30,374 bases of DNA from JAKLDO01 sp035354435. GTDB taxonomy: Bacteria; UBP6; UBA1177. Position numbers and translations under genes: made by a program. Numbering within the stretch: position 1 is the stretch's first letter; each line of letters starts with the position of its first letter. The notes below the pieces were generated by a model. That model made no database searches. It worked only from the letters and a program-made list of their open reading frames with translations, and was not told where the DNA came from. This document shows, piece after piece, positions 16,152 through 23,554 of the stretch. The stretch is from assembly GCA_035354435.1 (NCBI GenBank), contig DAOQAY010000015.1, forward strand, positions 1 through 30,374, given 5' to 3'.

Positions 16152-16194
16152 AGCCTAAGGATAATGATCAGACTATTCAACATCCTTGAAGGCT
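16152..16194. terminator. Possible bidirectional stem-loop between convergent genes
   Basis: AGCCTAAGGAT (16152-16162) pairs with ATCCTTGAAGGCT (16182-16194) apart from a two-base bulge, with a 19-nt loop. It spans the MFS stop codon. There is no U-tract, so terminator function is tentative. Confidence 0.35.
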
Positions 16195-17411
16195 GAGCGT
16201 ATACGGTCTTTTCTGAATATCATGAACAATGCAACTGCAAAACACAATAATCCGCTTAAAAATATCGTCGCCGGAGTTCCTATCTTATGAGCGATAGCGC
16301 CGCTCAGAAGATTACCGAAAGGGGCAAGTCCCATAAACGAGAAAGTGTACAAACTCATGACACGGCCTCTCATGTTCTCGTCAACCACACTCTGAATTAC
16401 AGTGTTCGATGAGGCCATTATTGTCATCATGCCGAAACCAACGGTCACAAGAAGTCCGAGCGAAAGTTCAATACTTCTCGACATTGAAAATCCTATCATA
16501 CCGAGACCGAATATCGCAAGAGCAAGCGGCATATTTTTAAGAAGCCCTTTTGAGCTGTTTCTTGATGCAAGATAGAGAGCTCCTGTCAGAGCGCCGCATC
16601 CTGCTCCGCCCATCAGAAGTCCGAAAGTCTGTGAAGTTCCGTGCAGAATGTCCTTTGCCATTACCGGCATAAGGACTGTGTACGGCATTCCTATGATACT
16701 TGCAAAGGCAACTGTAAGAAGGATCATCTTTATCGGAGCTGAATGAAAAGCATAGGAAAATCCGTCTTTTATGTCACTGAGTGCGTTTTTGTGTCCGGCT
16801 TTATGTTCCACAGGTTTGACTTTGATTTTGATAAGAGCGGCGATAACAATTATATAGCTCAGCCCGTTAATGAGAAAGCAGATACCCTCGTTTGCAATGG
16901 CTATTATCAGTCCGGCGAGAGGCGGCCCGATGAGACGGGATGCGTGGAAAGATGTCGAATTAAGCGCTATGGCATTGCTTAGATCCTCTTTCCTGTCAAC
17001 GATCTGGACAACAAAAGAATGTCTTGCAGGGGCATCAAATGCCATGATCGAGCCTTGAATCAGGCTCATTATAATTATAGTTGTCACTCCTGCCGTACCG
17101 GTAAGTACCAGTGTTGCGAGAATAAGAGCCTGAATCATAAAAAGCGACTGAGTGATTATAAGAACCTTATACCTGTCGTAGCGGTCCGCCACAATTCCGG
17201 CAAAAGGGGCAAGCACAAATGACGGAATCTGTCCGGCAAATCCGGCTATTCCAAGCAGAAAGGCCGAATCTGTCAGCCTGTAGATAAGCCAGCCAAGAGC
17301 AATCTGCTGCATCCATGATCCGACCTGAGATATGATCTGCCCTGAAAAATATGTCCTGTAATTAGGATAGCTGAGTGCCCTGAAAGTTGTTTTTATACCG
17401 TTGAGATTCAT
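16173..17411 (-). CDS. MFS transporter, EntS/MFS_3-like exporter
   Basis: A 412-aa protein, the normal length for a 12-helix MFS carrier. After 'ALSYPNYRTYFSGQIISQVGSWMQQIALGWL' region, the motif between helices 2 and 3 is GIVADRYDRYKVLI, the GxxxDRxxR loop of the family. The second half repeats the pattern with 'PVMAKDILHGTSQTFGLLMG', 'VDENMRGRVMSLYTFSFMG' and 'LAPFGNLLSG', characteristic of the exporters related to EntS and drug efflux. It probably uses the proton gradient to export a small molecule that cannot be named. AGGAGA lies 6 nt before the ATG. It is monocistronic, convergent with dgkA and divergent from the lipoprotein gene at 17545. The 17412-17544 gap shows no convincing promoter, only a TTGACT at 17494. 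Confidence 0.9.
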   Translation of the reverse strand: MNLNGIKTTFRALSYPNYRTYFSGQIISQVGSWMQQIALGWLIYRLTDSAFLLGIAGFAGQIPSFVLAPFAGIVADRYDRYKVLIITQSLFMIQALILATLVLTGTAGVTTIIIMSLIQGSIMAFDAPARHSFVVQIVDRKEDLSNAIALNSTSFHASRLIGPPLAGLIIAIANEGICFLINGLSYIIVIAALIKIKVKPVEHKAGHKNALSDIKDGFSYAFHSAPIKMILLTVAFASIIGMPYTVLMPVMAKDILHGTSQTFGLLMGGAGCGALTGALYLASRNSSKGLLKNMPLALAIFGLGMIGFSMSRSIELSLGLLVTVGFGMMTIMASSNTVIQSVVDENMRGRVMSLYTFSFMGLAPFGNLLSGAIAHKIGTPATIFLSGLLCFAVALFMIFRKDRIRSAFKDVE

Positions 17412-17544
17412 AATCTTCTCCTAAATCCTGACAAGTAATAACAGGAAAAATATTAAAAGCAAATAGTGTGAGAATCTTGTTAATATTCCGTTTTTGACTA
17501 AATTTGTACGGGTATCTGAATTATCTTTATTATTGAGGTGCAGG

Positions 17545-19278
17545 ATGAGATTTTTTATGATTGTTACTGTTGCGGCGGCATTTCTACTTTTGTCTGTTTC
17601 GTGTAACGGATCTGCAACATCGCATAAAACAGATAAAGACAATGCGGCAAATGATGAAAACCAGACAGATTCTGAAAACGACTCTGATGGACTGCTGAAT
17701 GATGAATCTGCTGCTGATGACAATTCAGTAAAACCTGATGAAACGAACGATTCTGAAAATCCTGATGAATCCACTGACAGCGAAGATCCTGATATTGAAG
17801 GAGATTTGGATATATCAATTGATGAAGATATGCCGGTAATTTGTGAAGCAGAAGTGAAAAGCTGTAGAGAAAATGTTGTCATTCAGTGCAATAATGCCGG
17901 AACGGTCATATCTGAAATTGAGACCTGCACAGGTGTCGGGGTATCCTGCTATAAAGGTGAATGTCTCGATGAATGCGGTATCGCTGCTAAAAATCAGGGG
18001 TATCTCGGGTGTGAATACTGGGGAGCATTTTTACAGCAGACCACGGAGATAAATAGTGCAACATATGCTCTGGTCGTGGCTAATCCCAATGCTACAGAAA
18101 TAAATGTAAAGGTTTTTTCAGTTGGAGATGAACTTCTTGCAGAACATGATATCGAAGCTGGAGAGCTTTATTCTTTTGAACTTGGCACAGACCGGAGAAT
18201 TCAGGGACCCGGCATAAGCGATCTTGCTTTCAAGCTTGTTTCAACCCGTCCAGTAGCGGTAACTCAGATGAATCCGTTTGGAAATGTCATGATGTATTCA
18301 AATGATGCGACACTTCTTTTTCAAAAAGGTGCGCTAGGCACTGAATATTATGCGATGTCATGGCCTTCATGGTCGACAATGTCAGGCTTTGTTTCTATAG
18401 TTGCTGTTGAAGACGGAACGACGACGGTCACTGTGAATTATTCTGCTGCTACAATTGCCGGAACCGGAATTGAAGCTCAGGCGGGCGGTGATGAAGTTGA
18501 ATATTCACTTACAAAATATCAGATATTGACGCTTAACAGCAGTCTGACCGGTACCACTGAAACTATTTACGGGGCAGATCTCACGGGTTCATTCATAAAA
18601 TCAGATAAGAAAGTTGCTGTGTTCGGAGGTCATGTCTGTGCGAGGATTCCTGCTGATAAAACGGCCTGCGACCATCTTGAGCATCAGATCTTTCCGCTCC
18701 AGAGCTGGGGAAAGAAATTTACTGCAGTCAGAACAAAACCAAGAGGAACTGAACTTGATCATTACAGAATTCTGGCTTCAGAAAAAGGTGCATCCGTTGC
18801 GTGGATCGGTGGAGTTTCGGGAAGCGTGAATCTTTCTGCTGGTGAATTCCATGACATGTCAACGGACAAGGATTTTGTAATAAATTCAAGCGAACCTGTA
18901 ATGATAGGGCAGTTCCTTGCAAGTCAGGATGCCGGTGCCGGGACAGGCGATCCTTCGATGATGCTCATCGCTCCAGATGAACAGCTGAGACGGGAGTATG
19001 TTTTCCTTGTTCCGCCTAATTATGATTACAACAGAATTACAATAGTTGCATCAGCAGATACAGATATTACAGTTAATGAAACCTCGTATTCATCAAATAG
19101 TTTTGTGGCTATCGAAGGAACTGACAGGCTTAGGCAATGGGTTGATCTTGAGACAGGACCATATACTCTGGAAGCATCAAAACCCGTAGCAGTCTATGTT
19201 TACGGATTCTCGCAATATGTTTCTTATGCCTATACCGCAGGACTTGATCTTACAACCATAAATCCTGTCGGCGAGTAA
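17545..19278 (+). CDS. IgGFc-binding-like lipoprotein with acidic linker
   Basis: A 577-aa secreted protein. A signal of about 18 residues ends at a Cys (LSVSC), suggesting lipid anchoring. Residues about 22-92 are a linker almost wholly of Asp, Ser, Glu and Asn. A small Cys-rich segment follows (about 97-145, at least six Cys), then a long region like the IgGFc-binding N-terminal domain: 'CEYWGAFLQQ', 'NPNATEINVKVFS', 'STRPVAVTQMNPFG', 'SDKKVAVFGGHVCARIP', 'HLEHQIFPLQSWGKKF', 'SSEPVMIGQFLAS', 'SKPVAVYVYGFSQYVSYAY'. The true ligand in bacteria is unknown; antibody binding should not be assumed. I chose the ATG at 17545 with GAGGTG upstream, because the earlier in-frame start at 17494 adds a charged leader before the signal. 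Confidence 0.78.
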   Translation: MRFFMIVTVAAAFLLLSVSCNGSATSHKTDKDNAANDENQTDSENDSDGLLNDESAADDNSVKPDETNDSENPDESTDSEDPDIEGDLDISIDEDMPVICEAEVKSCRENVVIQCNNAGTVISEIETCTGVGVSCYKGECLDECGIAAKNQGYLGCEYWGAFLQQTTEINSATYALVVANPNATEINVKVFSVGDELLAEHDIEAGELYSFELGTDRRIQGPGISDLAFKLVSTRPVAVTQMNPFGNVMMYSNDATLLFQKGALGTEYYAMSWPSWSTMSGFVSIVAVEDGTTTVTVNYSAATIAGTGIEAQAGGDEVEYSLTKYQILTLNSSLTGTTETIYGADLTGSFIKSDKKVAVFGGHVCARIPADKTACDHLEHQIFPLQSWGKKFTAVRTKPRGTELDHYRILASEKGASVAWIGGVSGSVNLSAGEFHDMSTDKDFVINSSEPVMIGQFLASQDAGAGTGDPSMMLIAPDEQLRREYVFLVPPNYDYNRITIVASADTDITVNETSYSSNSFVAIEGTDRLRQWVDLETGPYTLEASKPVAVYVYGFSQYVSYAYTAGLDLTTINPVGE

Positions 19279-19346
19279 CAGCTGTCAAACTTGTATAATA
19301 TGTTGGCTCAGTTTTTGCAACTGCCGCCAGCCTTTCATTTCTTTTC

Positions 19347-19375
19347 TTGAAAATCTAATTGCAATTCGATATATT
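19347..19375 (+). promoter_or_regulatory. Predicted promoter of the RhuM-PLD gene
   Basis: TTGAAA (19347-19352) and TATATT (19370-19375) are separated by exactly 17 bp. Transcription would start near 19382, about 20 nt before the GTG at 19402. Confidence 0.65.
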
Positions 19376-19401
19376 AAGCCTGAAAATTGTGAGGCAAGGT
19401 T

Positions 19402-20250
19402 GTGAATACCGGAGAAATTGTTTTATATAGATCGGCGGAAACAGCTGATTTTCAAATAGAGGTCAGGGTTGAAAATGACACAGTGTGGCTTAACAGGCAC
19501 CAGCTGGCACTACTGTTTGAAAGAGATATAAAAACTATAGGGAAACACATAAACAATGCAATAAATGAAGAATTGCACGGACTTCCAGCTGTCGCAAATT
19601 TTGCGACAACTGCTTCTGACGGCAAAACCTATCAGGTTGAACATTACAATCTTGATGTAATAATCTCGGTCGGTTACAGAGTAAAATCAAAAAGGGGAAT
19701 CCAGTTCAGGATATGGGCAAATAAGGTGCTCAAGGAGTATCTTTTAAAAGGTCATGCTTTTGAAAACCGTCTGGAAAAAATAGAAAGCGATGTTTCTGTT
19801 TTGAAAAGACAAGTCGGTGAAATAGATTTTAAGGTAAAAACGGAACTTCCGCCGAAAGAAGGCATCTTTTTCAACGGTCAGGTTTTTGATGCACACAACT
19901 TTGTATCTGATCTCGTCAGATCAGCGGAAAAGTCCATTACTCTCATTGATAACTTTGTGGATGACACGGTTCTTACCCTTTTTGCAAAACGGAAAAACGG
20001 TGTAACACTCAAAATACTCACAAAGAATGTGACAAAACAGCTTCAACTCGACATGAAAAAGTTCAATGAACAGTTCCCAGTTGCTGAAATCCTGGAGTTC
20101 GACCTTTCCCATGACCGTTTCCTGATAATCGATGATTCACAAGTCTATCACATCGGTGCATCACTCAAAGACCTTGGAAAGAAATGGTTCGCCTTTTCAA
20201 AGATGGATATTGAAGCTGATTATATCATGAAAAGAATCTTGAGAATATAA
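19402..20250 (+). CDS. RhuM-like protein with a PLD-like C-terminal domain
   Basis: A 282-aa soluble protein with a GTG start; GAGG is 7 nt upstream. Residues 1-115 resemble the RhuM 'virulence' domain: 'IVLYRSAETADFQIEVRVEND' region, 'LNRHQLALLFERDIKTIGKHINNA', 'EHYNLDVIISVGYRVKSKRGIQFRIWANKVLKEYLLKG' region. It is a DNA-binding-like fold widespread beside mobile and toxin genes. After a short helical link, residues about 160-280 look like half a phospholipase-D/nuclease domain: 'KSITLIDNFVDDTVLTLF', 'GVTLKILTK' and 'SHDRFLIIDDSQVYHIGASLKDLGKK', where His and Asp replace the usual HKD by HD-x-F. This fusion occurs in other bacteria with no settled role. It is a lone gene with its own promoter. 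Confidence 0.72.
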   Translation: MNTGEIVLYRSAETADFQIEVRVENDTVWLNRHQLALLFERDIKTIGKHINNAINEELHGLPAVANFATTASDGKTYQVEHYNLDVIISVGYRVKSKRGIQFRIWANKVLKEYLLKGHAFENRLEKIESDVSVLKRQVGEIDFKVKTELPPKEGIFFNGQVFDAHNFVSDLVRSAEKSITLIDNFVDDTVLTLFAKRKNGVTLKILTKNVTKQLQLDMKKFNEQFPVAEILEFDLSHDRFLIIDDSQVYHIGASLKDLGKKWFAFSKMDIEADYIMKRILRI

Positions 20251-20292
20251 CAGTTTTGATCTAAAGTTCCGTGTGATAAGATGGAGAAAATC

Positions 20293-20859
20293 ATGAACCG
20301 TTATGCTATTCTCAAAACGATGCTTCCGCCGATGATTCCTCTGCTGGTGTTTATTCTCGCTGATGAGATATGGGGAACGAAGGTCGGAATAATCGTTGCT
20401 CTGGTTTCAGGAATTATTGAGTATATTTATGTGCTTATCAAAGAAAAGCGGAGTGACAGGTTCATTCTTGCCGATACTTTGCTTCTTGTCGTGCTCGGTG
20501 GAGTTTCAATACTTCTTGAAAATGCTGTGTTTTTCAAGCTGAAACCGGCACTAATCGAGGCGATATTCTGTGTGATACTCGGGATATCTGTATTTTCAGA
20601 TAAAAACATCCTTTTACAGATGACAAAACGGTACATGAAAGGGATGGAGCTCAATGAAAAAGGTGTTGAGAAAATGAGGCGCACTTTCAGAAATCTGTTC
20701 TGGATATTTTCTTTTCACACACTGCTTGTGATCTATTCGGCGTTTTTCATGTCAGAAAGGGCATGGGCTTTTATCAGCACGGCACTTTTCTATATAATAT
20801 TTGGAATTTATTTCGTTTTTGAGATCTTGTTGATGAAATATACTGCAAAAAAAAGATGA
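20293..20859 (+). CDS. YciB/IspZ-like inner membrane protein
   Basis: A 188-aa protein with about five to six TM helices. 'LLVFILADEIWGTKVGIIVALVSG' and the following 'EYIYVLIKEKRSDRFILADTLLLVVLGG' region match the septation protein A/YciB pattern (a conserved Gly near a repeated helix-turn-helix). The second half, after 'YMKGMELNEKGVEKMRR', is divergent. YciB acts on envelope shape and interacts with division and elongation complexes in enterobacteria; that role is inferred here. I chose the ATG at 20293, because GGAG (20283-20286) is 6 nt upstream, while the ATG at 20281 has no site. It overlaps the radical SAM gene by 4 bp. Confidence 0.6.
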   Translation: MNRYAILKTMLPPMIPLLVFILADEIWGTKVGIIVALVSGIIEYIYVLIKEKRSDRFILADTLLLVVLGGVSILLENAVFFKLKPALIEAIFCVILGISVFSDKNILLQMTKRYMKGMELNEKGVEKMRRTFRNLFWIFSFHTLLVIYSAFFMSERAWAFISTALFYIIFGIYFVFEILLMKYTAKKR

Positions 20860-21707
20860 GAAAATTCAAAAGGATATATATCGAAATTACGAATGTCTGT
20901 AACATGGATTGCAGTTTCTGTCCAAAGACCAGCCGCAAAAAAGAATTTATGAGCGAAGAGCAGTTTGTGCGGATTCTTCATCAAATTCAGGGACATGCCG
21001 AACATCTGTATTTCCACATAATGGGAGAGCCGCTGCTTCATCTGCAGATCGGACGGTTCTTTGACATCTGTCAAAATAACGGTTTTAAAATCAATCTGAC
21101 AACAAATGGGACGCTTATTGATAAAACTGGTGATATGCTTATCTCAAAGCCGGCGCTGAGGCTCATGAGCTTTTCACTGCACAGTTTCGAAGGAGATCAA
21201 CAGGCTCTCGACAGTTATCTGGACACGATTTTTGAGTTCATTAAAAAAGCTCAGAAAAAGAATATTCTTTGCGGACTCAGGCTCTGGAACCTCAAAGATT
21301 CTGATGAAAATAATGAGAACAGGCACATTTTGTGTAGGATTGAGAAAGAATTCAATACATTGCCGTTGCAGACAGAGCTGAGTTCAAGAGGTGTTGAAGT
21401 TTCTCAGGGAGTTTATCTGAATTTCGCAAAACAGTTCGACTGGCCGGGACTTGATAAAGAGCATATCGATAATAACGGATTCTGTTACGGACTTCGCGAT
21501 CAAATAGGAATTCTTGTCGATGGAACGGTCGTGCCATGCTGTCTCGATTCGGAAGGAACTATCGCACTTGGTAATATCAACACACAGAATTTTTCAGATA
21601 TCATCGAACGACCTCGCTCAAAAGCGATCTATGACGGTTTCTCATCACGCAAAGCAGTGGAAGAACTGTGCCGGAAATGCGGCTACAGAACACGGTTCGA
21701 CGGGTGA
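20856..21707 (+). CDS. Radical SAM/SPASM-domain protein
   Basis: A 283-aa protein. The [4Fe-4S] motif CxxxCxxC is Cys15-Cys19-Cys22 ('NVCNMDCSFC'), followed by 'HIMGEPLLHLQIG' and 'INLTTNGTLI', which are the SAM-binding strand elements. The C-terminus has the SPASM-type cysteines 'GFCYGL', 'VVPCCLD' and 'ELCRKCG' (Cys272, Cys275) that would hold an auxiliary iron-sulfur cluster. Such enzymes modify peptides or small molecules; no substrate gene is next to it, so its product is unknown. It overlaps the upstream membrane-protein gene (ATGA). Its final 23 bp before the stop are duplicated 1844 bp downstream with the same reading frame, so the gene end may be a recombination site. Confidence 0.85.
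   Translation: MRKFKRIYIEITNVCNMDCSFCPKTSRKKEFMSEEQFVRILHQIQGHAEHLYFHIMGEPLLHLQIGRFFDICQNNGFKINLTTNGTLIDKTGDMLISKPALRLMSFSLHSFEGDQQALDSYLDTIFEFIKKAQKKNILCGLRLWNLKDSDENNENRHILCRIEKEFNTLPLQTELSSRGVEVSQGVYLNFAKQFDWPGLDKEHIDNNGFCYGLRDQIGILVDGTVVPCCLDSEGTIALGNINTQNFSDIIERPRSKAIYDGFSSRKAVEELCRKCGYRTRFDG
21681..21703 (+). repeat. 23-bp direct repeat, copy 1, in the 3' end of the radical SAM gene
   Basis: This segment (GGCTACAGAACACG and on to GACGG) encodes the last residues GYRTRFDG of the enzyme. It matches 23525-23547 at 22 of 23 positions in the same orientation; only C21683 differs from T23527. Confidence 0.85.
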
Positions 21708-21727
21708 TCAACCGGTCTGTTCTTTAC

Positions 21728-23422
21728 TTAATCAGCAAAAATTATTGAAAAAAAGAGATCAAAACTTCCTGCGTTTGTGATGCCGTCAATAGAGCCTGCT
21801 GTGGAGCCTGAAAGATATATGTTTTCTGAATTATCAACAGCAATAGAATAGCAGATATCAACGAATTCGCTTCCAAATTGCTTAACCCACTGATTTATTC
21901 CGTCATTATCGTATTTTGCGATCAGAATATCATTTTCACCCTGATTGATATATCCGGCAAAACTACCCTGAGTGTGTCCTGAAAGATAAATATTACTGCT
22001 GTTGTCAACAGCCAGTGTTATACCGTTTTCATCTGCTACTGTTCCGAACTGATCTGTCCATAACTGGGTTCCGCCTGAAGAAAATTTCGTCAAAAATATG
22101 TCCGAAGCGCCAATGCCGGTTTCACCTGTAAAAATGTCATTGGTACTGCCAGTAAGGAAAAGGTTGTTGCTCTGGTCAATCACTGATGAGAAAGTTTCAT
22201 CATTTCCAGCTGTTCCGAACTGTTTCCGCCACAAAGTATTTCCGTTTATATCAAACTTTATGATGAAAATATCGCTCATCCCCAAAGAGCTGTCGCCAGC
22301 AAAAACACCATTTGTCATTCCTGTGACATATATATTATCAGTGCTGTCAACAGCGACAGTTTTTCCGTAATCATCCGCTGACGATCCGAATTGTTTTATC
22401 CATACACTTGTTCCGCTGCTGTTCAATTTGATCAGGAATGTGTCATATCCGCCGATATTGCTGTTACTGCCGATAGCTCCGGAAGTGTTTCCTGACAGAT
22501 ATATGTTTCCAGATGAGTCGATTGCCACTGAAGCGGCTTCTTCAGGGATTTTGTTTTCGTATTGATAAGTCCATTGAACAGTTCCGTCATTATCGATTTT
22601 CATAACATAGACATCAGCAAATCCGCCACCGTCATAATATCCCGGAAACCGTCCGGCAGTGACACCTGCTATATAAACATTGTTCTGTGTGTCGATTGCC
22701 AGTGAAACAGCCGAATCATATGAATTTGTGCCGTAAAGTTTTGTCCAGAGCTTGTTTCCATCAGAATCAAATTTAATGAGAAACACATCATAGCCGCCAA
22801 GTCCGGCATTTGAATCAAGATCCCCGTTTGTGTAACCGGCAACGAAAATATTTCCTGAACTGTCAATAACTGAAGCGGTGCCGAATTCATCTGATTCAGT
22901 TCCGGTCTGAAAAGTTTGTCTTGTTTTTTTCCACTGACCGCTATGACAGATATAAACTGTTCCGGATTCTGTTTTGGTTTCGTTTATAATGCATACATCC
23001 GGATCAGCGCATATTCCGTTTTCGACCCACAAGCCTTCATCACAGATAAAAGGCATCAGACCGTTATTGTTAAGTCCGCAGGGTTCTGTTTTTGTCTGCT
23101 CATCAATACATCCTGAATCATCAGCATCAGGAGTTTCATTTTCATCATTTTCGATATCGGAAGACTCATCCGACTCCGTAAAAACTTCCGTCTCCGTGTC
23201 TGACACTTCGTCGGACAAGTCGTGGTCATTTTCACTATCAATAATCTGCCCGTCATCAGTTTTTTCCGCATCTGATTTGTCACCGGTTTCATTGTCTTGA
23301 ATGGAATCAGAATCGGTTTCCTCATCAGACAGATTTAAATCATTATCCGTTCTTTTTGAAGATTTTTCACCACAGCTGGTAAAAACAAAAACAATTAGAA
23401 TAGCAATAAGAAAAGATTTCAC
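21728..23422 (-). CDS. SBBP-repeat seven-bladed propeller lipoprotein with acidic linker
   Basis: A 564-aa secreted protein with a GTG start and a textbook AGGAGGT site 5 nt before it. Signal residues 1-17 end at FTSC. Residues about 20-100 are a linker of Asp/Ser/Glu/Thr/Asn. A Cys-rich segment (about 102-160, six Cys) follows. Then seven repeats of about 57 residues fill the rest, each with the SBBP pattern 'VDSSGNIYLSG', 'GGYDTFLIK' and 'WxKQFG', giving a closed propeller that probably binds something at the surface. The last blade ends raggedly (SIIFAD). It has its own promoter (23457-23484), is convergent with the radical SAM gene (20 nt apart) and lies inside a pair of 23-bp direct repeats, so it may be an inserted cassette. 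Confidence 0.85.
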   Translation of the reverse strand: MKSFLIAILIVFVFTSCGEKSSKRTDNDLNLSDEETDSDSIQDNETGDKSDAEKTDDGQIIDSENDHDLSDEVSDTETEVFTESDESSDIENDENETPDADDSGCIDEQTKTEPCGLNNNGLMPFICDEGLWVENGICADPDVCIINETKTESGTVYICHSGQWKKTRQTFQTGTESDEFGTASVIDSSGNIFVAGYTNGDLDSNAGLGGYDVFLIKFDSDGNKLWTKLYGTNSYDSAVSLAIDTQNNVYIAGVTAGRFPGYYDGGGFADVYVMKIDNDGTVQWTYQYENKIPEEAASVAIDSSGNIYLSGNTSGAIGSNSNIGGYDTFLIKLNSSGTSVWIKQFGSSADDYGKTVAVDSTDNIYVTGMTNGVFAGDSSLGMSDIFIIKFDINGNTLWRKQFGTAGNDETFSSVIDQSNNLFLTGSTNDIFTGETGIGASDIFLTKFSSGGTQLWTDQFGTVADENGITLAVDNSSNIYLSGHTQGSFAGYINQGENDILIAKYDNDGINQWVKQFGSEFVDICYSIAVDNSENIYLSGSTAGSIDGITNAGSFDLFFSIIFAD

Positions 23423-23456
23423 AGAGACCTCCTTCAGTTACAAAATAGCCGCGGGC

Positions 23457-23484
23457 AATATATTGGAGTTAACCGTTATGTCAA
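23457..23484 (-). promoter_or_regulatory. Predicted promoter of the SBBP lipoprotein gene
   Basis: On the minus strand, a perfect TTGACA (23484-23479) and TATATT (23462-23457) are 16 bp apart. Transcription would begin near 23450, about 28 nt before the GTG at 23422. The promoter lies inside the direct-repeat boundaries, so the cassette is self-sufficient. Confidence 0.72.
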
Positions 23485-23506
23485 AAAAAAAAGATTTTTT
23501 ACATTG

Positions 23507-23551
23507 AAAGCGGAAAATCTGTATGGTTACAGAACACGGTTCGACGGATAG
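23507..23551 (+). pseudogene. Remnant of a radical SAM gene 3' end, containing copy 2 of the direct repeat
   Basis: In one frame the plus strand reads KAENLYGYRTRFDG and then TAG. The real radical SAM protein ends KAVEELCRKCGYRTRFDG. The shared GYRTRFDG is encoded by the 23-bp repeat (23525-23547), and similarity continues upstream through KA..EL with a few codons missing. There is no start codon or domain left, so it is a tail fragment. It ends 3 nt before the convergent GH130 stop at 23555. Confidence 0.6.
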
Positions 23552-23554
23552 GAT

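Noticed and set aside
15764..16172. tRNA or att site near dgkA
   Set aside because: No cloverleaf could be drawn; only a bulged stem-loop at the convergent gene ends is present.
17421..17882. Antisense Ser-rich reading frame opposite the IgGFc-like gene
   Set aside because: It is produced by the repetitive GAT/TCT/GAA codons of the acidic linker on the other strand; no ribosome site or family match.
22974..23325. Antisense and alternative-frame Ser/Met-rich frames over the SBBP linker
   Set aside because: Same low-complexity artefact; the minus-strand gene has a clear signal peptide and AGGAGGT site.
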